Assembly: GCA_027563935.2 (NCBI GenBank)
Contig: JANVAS020000231.1
Coordinates: 17,564,001-17,628,000 of the forward strand
Direction: 5' to 3'
DNA from: Costus lasius
Lineage: Eukaryota; Streptophyta; Magnoliopsida; Zingiberales; Costaceae
DNA length: 64,000 bases
The notes beneath the pieces are model-generated. The model was not told the origin of the DNA. It saw nothing but the letters and a program-made list of their open reading frames with translations, and searched no databases. A program made the position numbers and the translations under genes. Below, one piece after another: positions 45,535-56,596 of the stretch (position 1 is its first letter; each line of letters starts with the position of its first letter).

Positions 45535-47152
45535 TGATGTAGGACCGGGGGGGGGGGGTCTAAAGCATTCAAACAACGCCTTTTGAAAGTGGTTTTGATA
45601 ACTAGCTTAATAATAAGAAAACCGAAATTATACTAACGAGGTTTGAAAACTAATTTTTTTTGTATTTAGAATATATAGGAAAACCGAGAACAATTAGAAC
45701 AATAAAACCCTAGAAAGCAGTAAATGCAGGAACTAAACTTACAGTGCAGCCCTTGAGAATTGAAGGGCTGTGCTTCCCGATCTTCACCGGTCCAACTCTA
45801 ATGGAAGGTGTAGGGTGGAGCTTACAAGTAAACACAGAAGATCCGTACAAGTCACGGATTTTAATACAAGAACAAATCAAGGGGTGAGGTTAAGCCTCAC
45901 AAATTCCCTTGCTAATCCTAAGCAACTAGAGAGAGGGGAAGAAGGAGAAGGGGAGGGGGAATGCCCCTCTTAGACCACTCCAAGCGCAACCTATAAGTTA
46001 TATAAACAAATATGAGTGTAGAGAAGAGTTCTTAGAGTCTAAATAAGAGGTGTAGAGAAGAAGACTTATCCGAAGGGGTGAGAACTCCTTGAGGCCGAGG
46101 GAGCTCCTCTTCTTGCTCCAAACCGAGAGTGAAGAAGCACTCCTTGAAGTGGCGCACACACACAAAGAAGAAGGCTTCTTAGGATTTCAGTGGAGAACTA
46201 GAAGAAGGTGAAGGGCTCGGCTAAAGGGAAACTTATCACTAACACAATTAATTAAGCTAGGCAACTAATAGACAATATATTTCATCAAGAGGTAATCGAA
46301 TACAAGGGGGAATACTATGCTTTTATAGGCGAGATGGAGCTAGGGCAGGATAGTCATTTGCTTCCATGCGCCTTCTACAAAGATGGCTGGAATTTGAAAT
46401 TCAAAATCATCATGAGGAGGTGGGCGCAAATCCTCTTTAAGAGCTTCCTTCTATGGATGATCTTCTCTTGGCAATTCATTAAATGGGCGATGAGAGTGTC
46501 TTCATAATGTTTGTTGGCGCATGGATAAGGATTTCAAATTTCGAATCCTTTCCATGAGAGCTTGGGCGGCAACAAGAGATGGTAACTCAACATAAATGTC
46601 TTCATAAATGCTCTCCTTTGATTGTGGATCTTGATGGATGTTCCCTTTGATTTTGGATCTTGATGGATGAGGGAATTGAATGCATTTCTTGATTGGAATA
46701 GAGGTGGGCACATATCATGATGAGGTGGCTGATTTGATCTCTTGAATATGCGCCCAAACAAGGATGGCAAGTGAGTCATAGCATGGCTTTGAAGTGAACT
46801 TGGACTTTGAAGTCTTCTTTCCTTTTCTGGAGCTGAACTTGGTGAGTCGACTTTGAGTGATGTTGAGCTGGAGCTTGAGCTGCTTCTTACTTGAGTGACC
46901 TGCCAAATGGAGCCTACTGTATGCATACACTACTCTATCATGATGCAAGAGTACAATAAGTTTCATGAATTACAATGCACTACCTACTACAAGTGGACTT
47001 ACCATATTTGACTACATGATGCATGGTGTTATTGAAAACAACTTAACCTAAAATGCAATGCAAGAGAGAGGGGACTCTAAGGGAACCCATATCGATTAGG
47101 TACCCTACGAGTCCGAGCAGATCTCCTCAGAGCAGGGCTACTGCCTCCATCA
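45535..47152 (-). repeat. Gypsy LTR shared by H and I (1618 bp)
   Basis: Plus-strand ends TGATGTAGGACC and TGCCTCCATCA give a TGATG...CATCA inverted repeat. On its right side is a purine-rich tract and I's pol; on its left side is H's PBS and gag. So one LTR acts as I's 3' LTR and H's 5' LTR. A run of 12 G lies at 45547-45558. I's pol frame continues 25 codons into the LTR to a stop at 47077-47079. Confidence 0.82.
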
Positions 47153-47166
47153 GCTCTCCCCGGGTT
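47153..47166 (-). promoter_or_regulatory. Polypurine tract of gypsy I, inside the pol frame
   Basis: The complement reads AACCCGGGGAGAGC, directly before the LTR start TGATGGAGGCAG. It is coding (NPGRA) as well as the presumed plus-strand primer. Confidence 0.7.
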
Positions 47167-49176
47167 GAAAGGATTCTCCTCTGGAGAATTATCCTTGTAC
47201 CCTTGGAGTAACTCAGGGGCAGCTATAGCTAGCTCTGACTCTGGAAGCCATACCTCTTCACCATTAATGAGTCTAACTCGATAAAACACTTGTACCTCAT
47301 TAGTGGTGAATTTGGTTTGGTCCTCGAGAATAGCCTCAATCTCCATTTTGTTGGTGTCATCTGGATCTGGTATGGGGATAGGCTCATGATAGAGGGTGAG
47401 ATCCTCCACATTGACAGTGGTGGGAATCCCTAGTTCAGGTGGCAGGTTAAGGACATAGGCATTGTCGTTGACTTTGTCTATGATGGTGAAGGGGCCTAAT
47501 CCTTTTGCTTCCAATTTGTGCCCTGTCCCGTGGATGCGCTCCTCACGTGCTCGTAGGATCACTTTATCGCCTGTGGAGAATAACCTTTCTCGGCGATGTT
47601 TGTTAGCAACTTCGCGATAGTGATTAACAGACTCTAGCATTTTAGAAAATATTTCAGCATGCATTTGCGAATTATGTAAAGCAAAGTCATGAGCAGGTAA
47701 AGAAGTCCTAAAGTGTCTGGGTAGAGGGAAGAGATCTATGGGTTTGTTAGGTTGATACCCTAAGTTGGCTTGGAAAGAGGAGAGACCTGTGGTTTTGTTG
47801 ACTGTACTATTGTAGGAAAACTCGGCGGTGGGTAAGAGTTTGTCCCAATTGCCAGGATGTTCACTTACTAAACTCCTAAGAATACTCCCAAGTGATCGGT
47901 TGACCACTTCAGTCTGCCCATCCGTTTGGGGATGGTAAGCTGTGGAGAACTTGAGTTTTGTTCCTAGAAGGGTCCATAGGGTCCTCCAAAAATGGCTCAC
48001 AAACCTAGGGTCTCTATCAGACACTATAGTTAAGGGTGTCCCACGAAGCCTGACAACTTCTCTAAAGAAGAGTTTAGCAACATGGGAGGCATCGGTGGTT
48101 TTAGTGCAAGCTATGAAATGGGCCATCTTAGTAAATCTATCAACTACCACAAATATAGAATCATGTTTAGCTGATGTTCGGGGTAGTCCTAAAATGAAGT
48201 CCATACTAAGGTCTTTCCAAGGGGCTTGGGGAATAGGCAAGGGAGTGTACAGGCCAGGACTGTGCTTGTGGACTTTAGTGAGCTGACAAGTCCTACAGTG
48301 CCTCACAACCTTAGCTACATCCTGGTAGAGGTTCAGCTAGTAGAACCGTTCCTTTACAAGGGCTTGGGTCTTATCTCGACCGTGGTGCCCGGCAGATCCG
48401 CCTCCGTGTAATTCCCAAACAAGGAATTCTCGGATGGATGTCTTAGGCACACAAAGGGTTGGTCCAAGGAAGAGATACCCATCCCTAAGGGTGTAGAGGG
48501 GGTGACTTAATGGGTCTTGACTAAGATCAGCATATAAAGTAGAAAAATCAGGACATTCAAGATAAGCATTTTTCATGGAATCAAAGCAGGTAACTTCAAC
48601 ATGCATCTTGTTCAATAATAAAGTTACTCTACTAAGGGCATCTGCTACTTTATTTTCAGATCCTGATTTATGTCTAAGCACAAAAGTATATTGTTGTAGG
48701 TATTCGACCCACTTAGCATGTCTTGAGTTTAATTTCTTCTGAGCACTTAGATATGAGAGGGCCTAATGGTCACTATTAAGAGTAAACTCCCTATGAATGA
48801 GATAATGTCTCCAATACCTTAGGGCTTGGACTACAGCATAAAATTCCTTATCATAGGTAGAATATTTTTGTTTTGCCTCATTGAGCTTTTCACTAAAGAA
48901 GGCTATGGGATGACCTTCTTGGCTTAGGGTTCCCCCTATGCCAACTCCAGAGGCGTCACAATCTACCTCAAAGACTTTACTGAAGTCAGGCAATCTAAGG
49001 ACCGGGGCGGTGGTCATTTTATCCTTAAGTTCTTGGAAGGCTTTGCTAGCAACTTTGGTCCAGGAAAATTCACCTTGTTTTAGGCAACTAGTGATAGGTG
49101 CCACTATAGAGCTGAAGTTCCTTATGAATCTCCTATAGAAGGTAGCTAGGCCATGGAAACTTCTGACCTCAGTGAT

Positions 49177-49181
49177 GGTCT
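49177..49181. repeat. Target-site duplication GGTCT, left copy (element J)
   Basis: Precedes J and matches 58270-58274. Confidence 0.95.
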
Positions 49182-50854
49182 TGTTGGGGTATGCCCTTAA
49201 GCCTAATGTTTGAGGCCTTGGGATTGTAACAGTATCATGTAATAAACGTTTATGTTTATAAAGGCATGGTTATTATTCAGTTAGCTACATTGTCTGCTGC
49301 AATATATGTTCTTCTGAATAATGTCTCAAAGCTGTTCAGCTGGGCTGACATGCAGTTAAGTCCTTAGTCGATGTATCTTGGTGAACATGAGACAGCCTTG
49401 ATATGGTTAAGACTAATATGTGTTCTAGTCTTATAGGATGCTTCGAGCATGGAATAAGATGTAGACTCATGGGTACATTGGATGTGCTGGACAGACCCTA
49501 CTAGGATATTCAATTGTTTGTCACAATGTGAATAATCCTTGTATATGACAAGTGGCACATTTCCTCTGACTTGAGATCACTTGTGTTTTCTAAATGATGA
49601 TTGTCATTGTTTTGAGGTAGTTCAATATCATTTGAAACATAATGATTATAGACTATCTTGGATAATGAGCTTGAGTCAGGTTAGGGCACTAGTGATAGAC
49701 ATAGGATTGCCGTCTCCTTGTTTAAGGAGTGTGATGTTCTAAAGGGGCCCCCTGGATGAGATGATTGACAAAGTGTATGGCCGTACCCAGATGACAGTGT
49801 TCATCTGATCTAATCATGCTCATCATATTGGAGCTACAAGCTTGACACGCTTGTCCAATAAGAACATCCAGTGGCAAAGGAAGTATGCATGCCTAGTGAA
49901 GTTGATTCACACTTGTGCTGTTTTTGGGTGTAGTCTTGGAAGACTCATTTCTTTTATATCGGGAGACAGTGATGTGTTGCTAGATACCCCTCACTGATCG
50001 TGATAACGTGAGTTATCGTTACCGACATTTAAAGGAAACCCTCAGGGTCGCACAATTTGATGATATGGCTTACTTAAGTCAGATCGTGTGGACTGAATTG
50101 TTTAGGTTCAGTTTAAAGGGATTTAGTCTCTGATTGTAAGTGAGATCTAGTCTGATCATGTTTGATTGATTAGGGCTTGAGATCGGTAAGCTTCGATCGA
50201 GAGAATAGATGCTAGATCGGTGAGATCAAGAGCATCAAGAGATGAACGGTCAGATCTGGAGCCTTAGGGTTTATTTGAGATCTGGACTTGATTACTTGGC
50301 TTGATTGGTTTTAAACCAAACCAAATTGAACCGGCTCATGAAATGAGCGCATGGTTCAAGGTGTGGCGACATGTTCACTTGGCGTGAACGTTGGAGCGGT
50401 GAGTGGTTGCTATTTTTAGTAACCATGATCTCCAATTGGAGTCACTCACGTTCGAATAGAGTGCTCTCTATTCTCGCCTCTCGCTCTCATTCCTCTCGAC
50501 TTCCGTGTGTGGCGACGCCTTGAAGGTTGAGGAGGTTTCGGCCAAGAGAACATCATCTCATCTTTTCCTTTCCATTCGGCAAGACAACCTTGGAACCTTG
50601 CTAGCACAAGGAGCACCAAGGAAGAAGCACATTGTTCATCTTGTGTGCGAGACTTTGGAGAAGAGGCGCTTGCAACTTTTTCTTCCAAGGCGCCATCTTG
50701 AAATGGCTACGGTATGAACCCTTCTCTATTTGCAATCGGGTTATTATGGTTGATCATATCTCATGAAACCGATCTCAAGAAACCCTCTTCCGCTGCTTAA
50801 AATTTTAATATGCGCCATACTTAGGGGTTTCGCCCCCCTTGTGGGGACCTTTCA
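49182..50854 (+). repeat. 5' LTR of J (1673 bp)
   Basis: TGTTGGGGTATGCCC to GGGGACCTTTCA. Mini-exon ATGGCTACG at 50703-50711 followed by GTATGA. Confidence 0.95.
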
Positions 50855-52672
50855 ATTGGTATCAGAGCCAATGTTCATGTTTTATGATTGCCATGTTATG
50901 ATTTATGATCCATGTTTGCGCAAGATAACAGATCTATAGGTCACATGCGAATGCTTATGCTGTAGTTGTAAGTTGGCGAAAATACATGTTTCTTATAGAT
51001 GTTATTTTCTCCCTGGCGCATGTTGTTGGCGCATGTTTTATTGTGTTTCCAAAACAAATAACCTGCGCGATTCATCTTAGATCTAAAGCACCTACTTTAA
51101 ACCCTTAGATGGGTTATTAGGGTTGAAGTCACCCCCCTTAGGTTAGATCCAAAAGTCTGATCAGACTATCTGACAGCCTTGATGGGTTGACCAGGTAGCA
51201 CCTGTGCGCAAGCACGTGGTGGCTACAGGTCGGCTGCAGACAGGCGTGTAGCGATGTCTGATTGAGACAACTGATGAACGCACATGAGTTAGGCCCGGGG
51301 TCACACCCGCTTGCCAGACCTCATTGTGGTTGTTCAGCCCTGGCGCATGCATGGTTGACCTTATGGTCGACTCAAGTCAGTTAGGACTTGGTGCATGCAA
51401 GGGCAGTGGATCTGACTAGGATGGATGAGTGGATCCCTAGTAATAGACCATTGTAAGGCAGTAGGGCAAATAAGGAAAATTAAAATTCATCCCAAGGGGT
51501 TTTCGAAATTTAATTTTCATGATTGGATCACATGTTGATTGTTGCATATGTATGTTTATTTAATCTTATGTGGGCTGCCCGTCTTTAATGAGTGCTGTGC
51601 TGGGGCCTGCGTGCCTGGTTAATTTTGTAAATTAATTTTATATTGTGATCTGCGCATCACATTGCTTTAATTTATAAAATGTAATTGACCTGCGTGTCAA
51701 TCTTGTCTAGATAGTTAAATTTGTAATTTAATTAGACAAGAGCACAGAGCACTCTTGGCAGAGGCGCATGCAGCAAGTGGCTTGACCAGGTGGGAGGTCT
51801 AGGGTTCGACCCTAGGACCTGGCGCATATTCCTGGTGGGCGTACCAGACCTGCAGATGGCGCTTGGGCCCTGGTTTGGGCCAGATGAGCAGCAAAAGCCC
51901 CATGAAGAAAAGCAAGTGAAGACTTAAGTTAATTAAGGTCTTACTAGGGCTATGGGCTTTTACCACATAAGATTCATGATTTCTTTTATTTATTGTTTAA
52001 ATATTAGAATTGCATGATTAGTTTATCTTCTGCTATCACCATAGGAATTGCATGATAGTGAAGAAGATAAAAGACCGTTAAAATCCAACGCTAAAATATC
52101 AAGCTCGTAAGCCTTCTGACGCGAAACCTCACTGTTCTGATTATCGTTGGAGCCGTGTTGTACCCACTCAGTGGGCACGTCCATCTATCTTCAGACGGTG
52201 TGGGATTACACCTGTGTGTTACAGAGTAGGGATTTATCCCTTCTCGTTGCTCAGCATAGCACATGGTGGTCCAGGAAGTAGGTCGGGTCAGCTTGACCAT
52301 GTAGGCTACATATGTGGCGCATATGGTAGCACATGGAGGCAGCCATCTGTGGGATCAGAGACTGTGTTGTACCAACTCAGTTGGCACAGTCTGCTGGATT
52401 GCCCAGATGAAGGGGAATCGCACGGGTTGGCGATCGGCAGGGACTGCCTACGGGAGATTAGTGCTTGTACTCTCTGTGCATCTTATCTCGCCTGAGCGGG
52501 ACGCGGAGACCAAGTATGAAATCCGGATCCCATCTCACTAAAAGAGTGTCTACTCTTTCGGACTGTTTAATGGATTTTTCAGTCAGATAAAATAGTGAGA
52601 AAAAGAATCTTTCTTAAGTCCTGATTGATTCTTAACATTGATACTGACCTTGCTGTTCTTGCATTGTTGTAG
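50712..52672 (+). promoter_or_regulatory. Putative leader intron of J (1961 nt)
   Basis: Donor GTATGA at 50712, TACTGAC branch-like motif near 52642-52648, acceptor TTGTAG ending 52672. Exon 2 ATACCTGCAGC reads in frame into the gag ATG at 52694. Confidence 0.45.
50857..50868 (+). promoter_or_regulatory. Primer-binding site of J (initiator Met tRNA)
   Basis: TGGTATCAGAGC (followed by C), 2 bp after the LTR end. Confidence 0.93.
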
Positions 52673-52693
52673 ATACCTGCAGCAACGAACACC
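50869..52693 (+). other. Leader of J
   Basis: 1.83 kb without supported coding sequence. T-arm-like hairpin at 51795-51820, palindromes CCCACTCAGTGGG at 52163-52175 and CCAACTCAGTTGG at 52372-52384. Confidence 0.87.
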
Positions 52694-55600
52694 ATGAACT
52701 TCAATGTGCGATCCCTACTGGAAAGGGAGAAGTTTGCTGGGCCGAACTTCTCTGACTGGTTCGGACACCTTAAGATTGTTCTTAAGGCAGAGAGGAAACT
52801 GTATGTCCTCGAGACGGCGATACCGCCTCAGCCCGCTCCGAACGCCGCAAGGGCGGTTCGGGAAGCCTATGAAAAGCACGTCAATGATAGCATTGATGTC
52901 GCTTGCCTGATGCTAGCGTCTATGACGCCACCGCTGCAGCGTCAGCATGAGGATATGTCTGCTATAGACATGATAGCGAACCTCAAGATGCTGTATGCTG
53001 CACAGGCAAGGACTGAGCGCTACAATTTGACAAAGCTTTTCTTTCAGAGCAAACTGGCTGAAGGGAGCCCAGTGGGAGCTCACGTGCTCAAGATGATTGG
53101 GCACAAGGAGGCTCTAGAGAAACTGGGGCATACCATCAACCAGGAGCTTGCTGTGGATATTATTCTGCAGTCTCTCCCGCCTTCATTCGACGCGTTCATT
53201 ATTAACTTTAATATGAACAAAATCGATTGTACTCCGGCAGAGCTGCTGAATATGCTCTTGACTACTGAGGAGACTCTGAAGGGAAAGCCTTCGACCACTG
53301 TCTTAATGGTTCCTTCGAGGAACAAGAAGAAGGGGAAGAAGGGCAAGACCCCTGTCAAGAGCTACAGCAAGGCTCTGAAGCAGAAGGTGAAGCGGTCCAA
53401 GGAATACAGGTGTTTCCACTGTGGCCAGCTCGGTCACTGGAAAAAGGACTGTAAAGCGCTCCAAGGAGATAAGAGGGGAAGCATCGCTTCTGGCTCAGGT
53501 ATATTCGTGACTGAGGTCATGTTTTTCTTCTTCTATATCATGGGTGTTGGACACTGCATGTGGAGTTCACATTTGTTCAAATGTACAGGAACTCATGAGA
53601 AGAAGGCAGGTGGGACAGCATGAGGTGGACCTACGAGTTGGAAACGGGGCACGGGTTGCTGCTGTTGCTGTAGGAGACTATTTCATTTCTTTACCATCTG
53701 GATTTGTATTGGAACTAGACAATTGTTATTTTGTTCCCAGTATTACTAAAAATATTATCTCCATTCCTGCTCTTGTCAGGAAGGGTTTTTCCTTTGAATG
53801 CAATATTTCAAAGTGTCTTTTATCTTATGATAATATTGTTTATGCAACTGGTTCAATTAGCAATGGATTATTCATGTTGGACATGGAGCGTTCTATACAA
53901 AATGTTGATATTGAGAAAGCCAAGTATGCTGATGACAGCACCTTGCTATGGCATAGTCGTTTAGGCCATATTAACGAGAAACGCATTAAGCGGTTGCATG
54001 ATCATGGACTGCTGGGATCATTCTCTTACAAGGAGATTGATACATGCAAAGCTTGTTTGATGGGTAAAATGACGAAGTCGCCTTTTCCTCACAAAGGTCA
54101 AAGGGCTTCAGGTTTACTTGACCTTATACACAGTGATGTGTGTCGGCCATTTAGTAAACATGCCAGAGGTGGCTATCAGTACTTCATTACCTTTACTGAC
54201 GATTTCAGTATGTATGGCTATGTCTATCTGATGAGACATAAGAGTGAATCTTTTGACAAGTTCAAAGAGTTCAAGAATGAAGTACAGAATCAGCTAGGCC
54301 GAAATATCAAGGCACTTCGCTCAGATCGAGGTGGAGAATACTTGAGTCATACGTTTACTGACTATCTGAAGGAGTGTGGGATTATCTCACAGCTCACTCC
54401 GCCAGGAACACCGCAATGGAATGGTGTGTCCGAGAGGAGAAACAGAACGTTACTTGATATGGTTCGTTCTATGATGAGTCAGGCTACTCTTCCATACTCC
54501 TTTTGGGGTTTTGCACTGGAAACAGCTGCAAAGGTACTAAACCGAGTGCCATCCAAGGCAGTTTAAAAGACGCCATACGAATTATGGTATGGGAAACAGC
54601 CAAGCTTGACATTTATCAGGATCTGGGGTTGCGAGGCTTATGTCAAAAAGCTCGCCTCTGGGAAACTAGAGAGCAGATCTGACAAATGTATCTTTGTCGG
54701 TTACCCTAAGGAGACTAAGGGTTATTATTTCTACGATCCCAAAGAGAACAAGGTATTTGTTGCTCGGACGGCCATATTTCTTGAGAAGGAGTTTCTTCTG
54801 CAAGAGGCCAATGGGAGAGAAATAAAGCTGGATGAGAATCCAGAGGAAGGACAAAGTGCTCAAGCAGAGTTGGATGAGCCTGAGCCAGTAGATCAGGTTA
54901 TTGAACAACCTGAGGCTCAGATATCACGGGAACCGCGAAGATCGGGAAGGATCCGTCGACAACCTGAGCGTTATGACGGAGTCTACATCATTGATAATGA
55001 TGAACCCCTCACTTATGCGGATGCGGTCAGTGGACCAGAGTCAGCGAGATGGCTTGAAGCTATGCGCGCCGAGATGGACTCCATGTCAGATAACCAAGTC
55101 TGGGATATGGTTGATCCGCCTCCAGGAGTAATCCCTATAGGCTGTAAATGGATCTTCAAGAAGAAGATTGACATGGATGGTAACGTGGTTACCTATAAAG
55201 GCAGGCTAGTTGCGAAAGGTTTCAAACAAATCTACGGGATAGATTATGATGAAACTTTCTCACCTGTAGCCATGTTTAAGTCTATTCGGATTCTTTTCGC
55301 GATAGCGGCATATTATGATTATGAGATCTGGCAGATGGATGTGAAAACAGCTTTCCTTAATGGAAATCTGGATGAGGATGTGTATATGACACAACCTGAG
55401 GGTTTCACTAATCCATCAGATCGTCATAAGATATGCAAGTTAAAGAAGTCCATTTATGGACTTAAGCAAGCATCAAGAAGCTGGAATATTCGTTTTGATG
55501 AATCAGTCACTGAATTTGGTTTCATCAAGAACGAGGATGACCCGTGTGTGTATAAGAGGTTTAGTGGGAGCGTAATTACTTTCCTAGTCCTCTACGTCGA

Positions 55601-56576
55601 TGACATCTTGATCATTGGAAATGACATTCCTGAAATGCATGCTGTTAAAGCATGGTTAAAGAAATGTTTCCAGATGAAAGATCTAGGAGAAGCAGCCTAT
55701 GTATTAGGTATGAAGATCTACAGGGATAGATCTAAGAGGCTTCTCGGGTTGTGCCAGAATACTTACATCGAAAAAGTCCTAGAGAGATTTCATTTAGAGA
55801 ATTCTAAACGAGGATATCTTCCAGTCAGACATGGTCTGAGTCTTTCGAAGAGTCAGTGTCCACAAACACAGACTGAGAAAGATGAAATGGACAATACGCC
55901 TTATGCTTCGGCTATTGGATCCATTATGTATGCGATGTTGTGTACTCGCCCAGACGTCGCTTACGGGTTAAGCGTGACCAGTCGTTTCCAAAGTAATCCA
56001 GGTCAGGCACACTGGATTGCAGTCAAGAACATCTTAAAATATCTGCGGAGGACCAAAGATATGTTCTTGATATATGGTGGTCAGGAAGAACTCAGTATTG
56101 AAGGATATACTGACGCTTCGTTCCAGTCTGACCAGGATGATTTCCGATCGCAATCAGGCTATGTTTTTAGCTTGAATGGAGGAGCAGTGGTGTGGAAGAG
56201 TTTCAAACAGTCAACTGTTGCTGATTCCACAACAGAAGCCGAGTATGTTGCAGCCTCGGAAGCATCCAAGGAGGCAGTGTGGATTCGTAAGTTCGTGAGA
56301 GAACTTGGTGTTGTTCCTTCGAGTGCAGATCCTTTGGTTATCTTCTGTGATAACACTGGAGCAATCGCACAAGCAAAGGAACCACGGTCGCACCAGAAGT
56401 CCAAGCACATACTGAGACGGTTTCATTTGATCAGGGAGATCATAGATCGTGGCGAGATCAAAGTCTGCAAGGTTCATACAGATGACAATCTGGCAGACCC
56501 GCTTACCAAGCCTCTGGCGCAGCAGAAGCATGAGAAGCACTGTAATAATATGGGTTTGAGATTTCTCAACCATTAG
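52694..56576 (+). pseudogene. Gag-pol of J with one frameshift and one nonsense mutation
   Basis: Aligns with A's polyprotein. One T is gained in the T run near 53521-53525, just before the protease, shifting the frame; the correct frame is open again from before 53544. TCA has become TAA at 54564-54566 in the integrase. The rest (54606-56576) is open with RT YVDDI and RNase H. The Gag part up to the zinc knuckle (52694 to about 53520) is intact and could still be made. Confidence 0.94.
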
Positions 56577-56581
56577 ATTAA

Positions 56582-56596
56582 GTGCAAGTGGGAGAT
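56582..56596 (+). promoter_or_regulatory. Polypurine tract of J
   Basis: GTGCAAGTGGGAGAT directly before the 3' LTR. Confidence 0.85.

Larger units (their letters stand above)
47077..49181 (-). pseudogene. Gypsy I pol: RNase H, integrase, chromodomain-like end
   Basis: One frame with two nonsense codons (at 48763-48765 and 48337-48339). RNase H includes [14 protein letters not shown] and KVADALSR. Integrase has the HHCC finger (HGGGSAGHHG ... CRTCQ), SMDFILGLPR, IVSDRDPRF and DGQTEVVNRSL. A chromodomain-like segment (YRVRLINGEEVWLPESEL) is near the C-terminus. RT and RNase H sequence with a C-terminus running into the LTR fits the CRM clade of chromoviruses, perhaps a type with chromodomain (inference from remembered family traits). 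The frame is cut at 49181 by element J and resumes at 58275. Confidence 0.88.

Noticed and set aside
45547..45558. Run of 12 G as a functional signal
   Set aside because: A homopolymer near the LTR terminus, likely slippage or assembly uncertainty; no counterpart in N.
51795..51820. A tRNA gene or SINE head in the copia leader
   Set aside because: Only a T-arm-like hairpin is present; I find no A box at the right distance, no anticodon arm and no acceptor stem.
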